From the NCBI RefSeq assembly GCF_002366715.1, contig NZ_DFBS01000013.1, forward strand, positions 38,905 to 102,904: 64,000 nucleotides of DNA, written 5' to 3'. A program made the translations under genes and the position numbers. Shown piece after piece: positions 60,605 to 64,000 of this stretch (position 1 is the first letter of the stretch; each line of letters begins with the position of its first letter). The DNA is from Halomonas sp. UBA3074 (lineage in GTDB: Bacteria; Pseudomonadota; Gammaproteobacteria; Pseudomonadales; Halomonadaceae). Under the pieces are notes generated by a model. That model made no database searches. It was not told where the DNA came from and saw only the letters and a list, made by a program, of their open reading frames with translations.

Positions 60605-61336
60605 ATGAAGAGGTTACACGCATGGGGTGGCGCCATTGCCGCAGCAGGCATGGCGGTCGTTATCGGCGGCTGTGCAGCGACGCCCTCCACCGAAACGACG
60701 ACAGCTAACCAGGCCACACTGGAGAACCGAGCCCCTTTTTTACCCTCGGCACTTTTTCCCGGCTCGGCGCAGCGCTTCGATGCGTGGCACTGCAGCCCAG
60801 CACGTCAGCATTTGATCACCGCTGTCGACGGTGAAACGCTGCGGCTTTGGTCACTGCATGGCGCCTGGCGGCTGCCGCAAGCGGTGGTGGCCAGCGGTGC
60901 CCGTTATCAAGACGGCGAAATCAGCTTCTGGAATCGCGGTGAGCAGGCGTTGGTCGAAACCCCCCGTGGCCAACTCAAGTGCGAGCTGGCCGCTAGCCGT
61001 GATGCCTCTACCCGTAAAGATCATCCAGGGGTCATGTTCCGCGGGCAGGGCAACGAGCCTGGCTGGTCGGTTGCCTTGGCGAATGATACCCCTACACTGA
61101 CGATGGAGCTCAACTATGGGGAAGAGAGCGCCCAACAACCCTATATGGTCAGTGTGATGGACAACGAAGCAGGCAGAGTGGTCATTGAAAACGCGGATGT
61201 GGAACCTTTCTTTCGCGTTCGCATTGAAGCCGGCGCCTGCTTTGATGACATGAGCGGCAAGCCTTTCCCTGCCAGGGTCACGCTAACTTACGGCGGGGAG
61301 CAGTATAGTGGCTGTGGCCAAGGTATTGCTCCCTAG
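60605..61336 (+). CDS. Lipoprotein with MliC-like and COG3650-like parts
   Basis: A 243-residue lipoprotein with lipobox IGGC (Cys23). Residues about 58-128 resemble the MliC C-type lysozyme inhibitor domain: WHCSPARQHLITAV, then ASGARYQDGEISFWNRGEQA and a closing Cys. Residues about 140-240 resemble the COG3650 lipoprotein domain: FRGQGNEPGWSVAL and SGKPFPARVTLTYGG. It may protect peptidoglycan from host or competitor lysozyme, but only the family resemblance supports this. The lack of Asp at position +2 suggests outer-membrane sorting. Confidence 0.7.
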   Translation: MKRLHAWGGAIAAAGMAVVIGGCAATPSTETTTANQATLENRAPFLPSALFPGSAQRFDAWHCSPARQHLITAVDGETLRLWSLHGAWRLPQAVVASGARYQDGEISFWNRGEQALVETPRGQLKCELAASRDASTRKDHPGVMFRGQGNEPGWSVALANDTPTLTMELNYGEESAQQPYMVSVMDNEAGRVVIENADVEPFFRVRIEAGACFDDMSGKPFPARVTLTYGGEQYSGCGQGIAP

Positions 61337-61360
61337 GTTTAGCTAATAAAAAAAGATAGC

Positions 61361-62431
61361 TCAGCAGCGGTAGATAACACGCTCGGCCCGCCACTGCTGC
61401 GCCACGAAATCGCTGGCGCAGAGAGCCGAGGTGTTGCCCGCCGCGCGGGCGGCGAGTCGAGAGAGCGTTGTCATTTGAATACCGCGCGAGCTTTCCACCT
61501 GCTCGCTCACCGCCAGCGGCACCCAGCGCTCCTCTTCTAACGTTGCCAGGGTGAAACTAAACGGATGAAACCCCGGAAAACCGAGCCTTATATCAGTGGC
61601 AATGAGCGTCTCTTTACCGTTCAGCCAACGCTCTTCATAGCGCAGAAAAGGCCCGGCAAACCAGGCCAAACGCTGCCCTTGCTGGCTGGCGGAAAGCGGC
61701 CCTTCCAAGGCTGAATTACGAATGAGGGGTTCCAGGCGGGGCGGGCTGTCACCGTCAAACACACTGATTAAACTTTCATAATAGCGGTCATCGTCCACTA
61801 CGGTGGCGCGCCACAGCACGATATTGAACGGCGTCGGCTGTATCAAAAGAGGGGCTTCTTGTAGCCCCTGTTCCGCCAGCACCGGGGCGATTCGCTGTTC
61901 GACCATCAACTTTGCCCCCGCCGCTAACGCAAGATACATACAGCTAATGGCAAGCCCCCAAGTGCAGGCTTTTCTAACCCGCAAAGAGACCAAACCAACG
62001 CCCAGGGCGATGAGCAGGGCAAGGGTGTAAAGCGGGTCGATGATGAAAATGATCGGCCATGCAGCAGGCGCTATATCGAGTGGCCACAGAAGCTGAGTAC
62101 CGTAGGTGGTCAATGCATCGAGCAGCGGGTGCGTCAGCAGAATAAGCGAAAAAAAGCACCACCAGCGGGCTAGGCTAATCGTCCGAACGGGCGCAAAGCG
62201 GGCGCACAGCAATGCCAGCAGCGTCGCCAAGCCCGTCAGTACGAACAGGGAATGGCTAAAGCCGCGATGCTCGGTAACATTGGCCACGGCGTCACCGTAA
62301 TCCAATATCACATCAAGATCCGGTAAGGTGCCCAGAACGGCGCCAACGAGAATGGCTTTCCGGCCCAAACGTCGGCCTAGCACGGCACCGCCAATGGCAG
62401 CGCCAAGCGCCGCTTGCGTGACTGAATCCAC
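61361..62431 (-). CDS. YdjM-like inner-membrane metal-dependent hydrolase
   Basis: An integral membrane protein of 356 residues related to the YdjM/YbcI family of putative membrane-bound metal-dependent hydrolases. The N-terminal half has four or five helices with the conserved LPDLDV (36-41) and EHRGFSHS (54-61) metal-site candidates and THPLLD. The C-terminal half is a soluble domain of about 170 residues, predicted periplasmic. I chose GTG 62431 because GGAG lies 6 bases upstream and it gives the family N-terminus; the ATG at 62584 would overlap gloA. Confidence 0.8.
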   Translation of the reverse strand: MDSVTQAALGAAIGGAVLGRRLGRKAILVGAVLGTLPDLDVILDYGDAVANVTEHRGFSHSLFVLTGLATLLALLCARFAPVRTISLARWWCFFSLILLTHPLLDALTTYGTQLLWPLDIAPAAWPIIFIIDPLYTLALLIALGVGLVSLRVRKACTWGLAISCMYLALAAGAKLMVEQRIAPVLAEQGLQEAPLLIQPTPFNIVLWRATVVDDDRYYESLISVFDGDSPPRLEPLIRNSALEGPLSASQQGQRLAWFAGPFLRYEERWLNGKETLIATDIRLGFPGFHPFSFTLATLEEERWVPLAVSEQVESSRGIQMTTLSRLAARAAGNTSALCASDFVAQQWRAERVIYRC

Positions 62432-62559
62432 AGGTTTCTCCGACGGGTAAACCCAGCTAAGATAAACGTTATGATTTAATTGTACAGCGTTGCGGCGTTT
62501 TATTCGCGCTGTCACGTTTTTGTAAAGAGTGGCTACGGTCTTTTTTCTTAGGAGTGGAT

Positions 62560-63000
62560 ATGCAATACCTACATACAATGGCACGGGTGAGTGATCTAGA
62601 TGCTTCGCTGCGTTTTTACTGTGATTTGCTGGGCCTTAAAGAAGTTCGTCGTAAAGAGAACGAGAAAGGCCGCTTTACGTTGGTGTTTCTAGCCGCGCCT
62701 GAAGACGAAGCGCGCTCCGAGCGCCTGACAGCGCCCGAGCTAGAGCTGACCTATAACTGGGACCCGGAGGAGTACACTGGCGGGCGCAACTTTGGTCACC
62801 TGGCCTACCGCGTTGACGATATTTACGCCCTTTGCCAGCACCTGCAGGACAACGGCGTAACCATCAATCGCCCGCCTCGCGATGGTCATATGGCGTTTGT
62901 GAAATCGCCTGATGGCATCTCTATCGAGCTGCTGCAAAAAGGCGATGCGCTCGAGCCGCAAGAGCCCTGGGCGTCGATGGAAAATACCGGTAGCTGGTAA
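62560..63000 (+). CDS. gloA: Glyoxalase I (lactoylglutathione lyase)
   Basis: Converts the methylglyoxal-glutathione adduct to S-lactoylglutathione. The 146 residues of a VOC-fold enzyme carry the metal ligands His5, Glu62, His80 and Glu123, close to the E. coli nickel enzyme's set. NPR-type loops and the GGRNFGHLAYRVDDIY segment are typical. ATG 62560 follows GGAG by 6 bases. Confidence 0.93.
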   Translation: MQYLHTMARVSDLDASLRFYCDLLGLKEVRRKENEKGRFTLVFLAAPEDEARSERLTAPELELTYNWDPEEYTGGRNFGHLAYRVDDIYALCQHLQDNGVTINRPPRDGHMAFVKSPDGISIELLQKGDALEPQEPWASMENTGSW

Positions 63001-63036
63001 CTATCCCGAAAGGCTATCAAACAAGGACGATTCACT

Positions 63037-63495
63037 ATGACCAAGAAAAGCTGGCGTTTATGGCCACTGCTTGCGTCGTCTGTGCTGCTGCTAAGTGCTT
63101 GTAGCAGTGCACCCGGGCCAAGCACAGCAACGCAGGAACCAGGTGGTTCCTCACTTTCGGGCGCCATTGTCGATCAGCGCTGGAACCTGTTGTTGGTGGG
63201 CACCGATGAGCGGCTGTCGATGCCGGAAACGCCTTTTTTCCAGATAGCTCGTGATGGAAGCGTAAGTGGTCATGACGGCTGTAACCGCCTGACAGGCAAG
63301 GTAACGCTAGGCGAGAATCAGCGCATTGCGTTTAGCGAGCTGGCCACTACGCGGATGGCATGTCCGCAAATGGGCGATGCTAAGCGCGTCACGGAGATGA
63401 TGGAAACCGCTTATCGTTACTTGATCGACCACGACCGCCTGGTCTTTTTTGGGCCAGATAGTCGGGTATTAGGCGGCTGGCGCGAAGGCAATTAA
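63037..63495 (+). CDS. META-domain lipoprotein (HslJ-like)
   Basis: A 152-residue protein with lipobox LSAC (Cys22) and one META domain: RWNLLLVG, the hallmark SGHDGCNRLTG, and ATTRMACPQM with a second Cys. HslJ-type proteins are linked to novobiocin resistance and heat shock, but the biochemical role is unknown. It follows gloA by 36 bases and converges with the oxidoreductase gene. Confidence 0.85.
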   Translation: MTKKSWRLWPLLASSVLLLSACSSAPGPSTATQEPGGSSLSGAIVDQRWNLLLVGTDERLSMPETPFFQIARDGSVSGHDGCNRLTGKVTLGENQRIAFSELATTRMACPQMGDAKRVTEMMETAYRYLIDHDRLVFFGPDSRVLGGWREGN

Positions 63496-63504
63496 TCCAG
63501 CCAT

Positions 63505-64000
63505 TCAGTCTTTAAAGGGCGGGTTGAAGCGGGCGATAAAGCGCGCATCAATCCGCTTTTTCCATTGCCATACCCACTTGCCAGCAACGCCGATAGCTCC
63601 GCGGCTGGCGATAGCGTGGCCGTCACCGGTGCCAATCAACGCCAGCACGCGGCGGGGTGGCTGCCAGGGCACCAGTGTCTTTTGGTGGCAAGCGGCACGC
63701 AGGTTGTCTGCCAGTAACGGCCCCATGCGCACCGCATAAACACCTGCACTGGGCAGCGGTGGGGTAAACGCCGCGCAGTCGCCAGCGGCAAAGATCCCCG
63801 GCTGACCACTGACCTCAAGCGATGCATTAACATGGATAAAACCCTTCTCGTTCAGCGGCAATGGCGTATTTTTTAACCACTGCTGCCCCACGGCGCCGGT
63901 TGCCCAGAGTACGATATCGGCCTCAATTCGCCCGCCTGCGTCACTACTTACCCCGCCCGCTACTAAGGCGTGGCCCCGTACACCCGCGTGTACGCTAATA
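63505..64000 (-). CDS. FAD-dependent oxidoreductase, SelD-associated type (3' part)
   Basis: The frame is open from the window edge to the stop at 63505, giving the C-terminal 164 residues. ADIVLWATGAV and IFAAGDCAAF are the NAD(P)- and FAD-binding signatures of pyridine nucleotide-disulfide oxidoreductases. The following GVYAVRMGPLLADNL and KWVWQWKKRID match the NADH dehydrogenase-like proteins found next to, or fused with, selenide water dikinase. The missing 5' part lies beyond the window. Confidence 0.8.
   Translation of the reverse strand, partial: ISVHAGVRGHALVAGGVSSDAGGRIEADIVLWATGAVGQQWLKNTPLPLNEKGFIHVNASLEVSGQPGIFAAGDCAAFTPPLPSAGVYAVRMGPLLADNLRAACHQKTLVPWQPPRRVLALIGTGDGHAIASRGAIGVAGKWVWQWKKRIDARFIARFNPPFKD

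Noticed and set aside
1..64000. Horizontally acquired island, prophage, insertion sequence, CRISPR array or tRNA genes
   Set aside because: Gene content is conserved housekeeping throughout; no integrase, transposase, spaced direct repeats or tRNA-like cloverleaf was seen by eye.

Overview
The window is a chromosomal core-genome segment of a gammaproteobacterium, most likely Halomonas or another member of the Halomonadaceae. The basis is the GC-rich coding sequence, many acidic proteins, and gene orders shared with Pseudomonas (map-glnD-dapC, argB next to algC, ppx/rho/ubiD) mixed with orders shared with enterics (prfB-lysS, a holD-like gene before rimI, rsmD/ftsYEX/rpoH, coaBC-dut, radC-rpmBG-mutM). 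The genus is an inference. I found no rRNA, tRNA, insertion sequence, prophage or CRISPR array.

Layout. 1-6.7 kb: tail of an outer-membrane protein, prfB with its programmed frameshift, lysS, a small acidic unknown, a DHA2-type efflux pump, bolA, a probable DNA polymerase III psi subunit gene and rimI. 6.7-11.8 kb: zapB and rsmD (minus), then ftsY-ftsE-ftsX and rpoH (plus), covering division, protein targeting and heat shock. 11.9-16.8 kb (minus): coaBC, dut, algC, argB, slmA. 16.9-23.3 kb: radC, rpmB-rpmG, mutM, rlmI-like, a thioesterase, ald, slyX (minus) and a membrane-anchored cold-shock protein. 23.3-31.3 kb (minus): map-glnD, dapC, an ArsC-like gene, dapD-dapE and a coupled small unknown, i.e. 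nitrogen sensing and lysine/diaminopimelate synthesis. A compound palindromic repeat lies between glnD and dapC.

31.6-52.6 kb (plus): the long translation and envelope cluster rpsB-tsf-pyrH-frr-uppS-cdsA-dxr-rseP-bamA-skp-lpxD-fabZ-lpxA-lpxB-rnhB-dnaE-accA-tilS. It links translation factors to isoprenoid, phospholipid, lipid A and outer-membrane protein assembly, then to replication and fatty acid synthesis. 52.5-58.4 kb: ppx (minus, its end overlapping tilS), a long rho leader without the usual trxA, rho, ubiD, a flavin reductase and a 42-residue membrane protein.

58.4-60.0 kb holds the most striking signal. A class I DAHP synthase gene, which starts aromatic amino acid synthesis, is preceded by two successive small reading frames dense in Tyr, Trp and Phe codons. 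The first sits in a classical attenuator layout (aromatic codon run, pause hairpin, terminator hairpin). The second has a strong ribosome binding site, forms its own hairpin and stops 2 nt before the synthase start. This looks like a tandem leader-peptide control system. 60.0-64.0 kb: a DUF3087-like membrane protein, two small lipoproteins (MliC/COG3650-like and META), a YdjM-like membrane hydrolase (minus), glyoxalase I and the 3' part of a SelD-associated type FAD oxidoreductase (minus).
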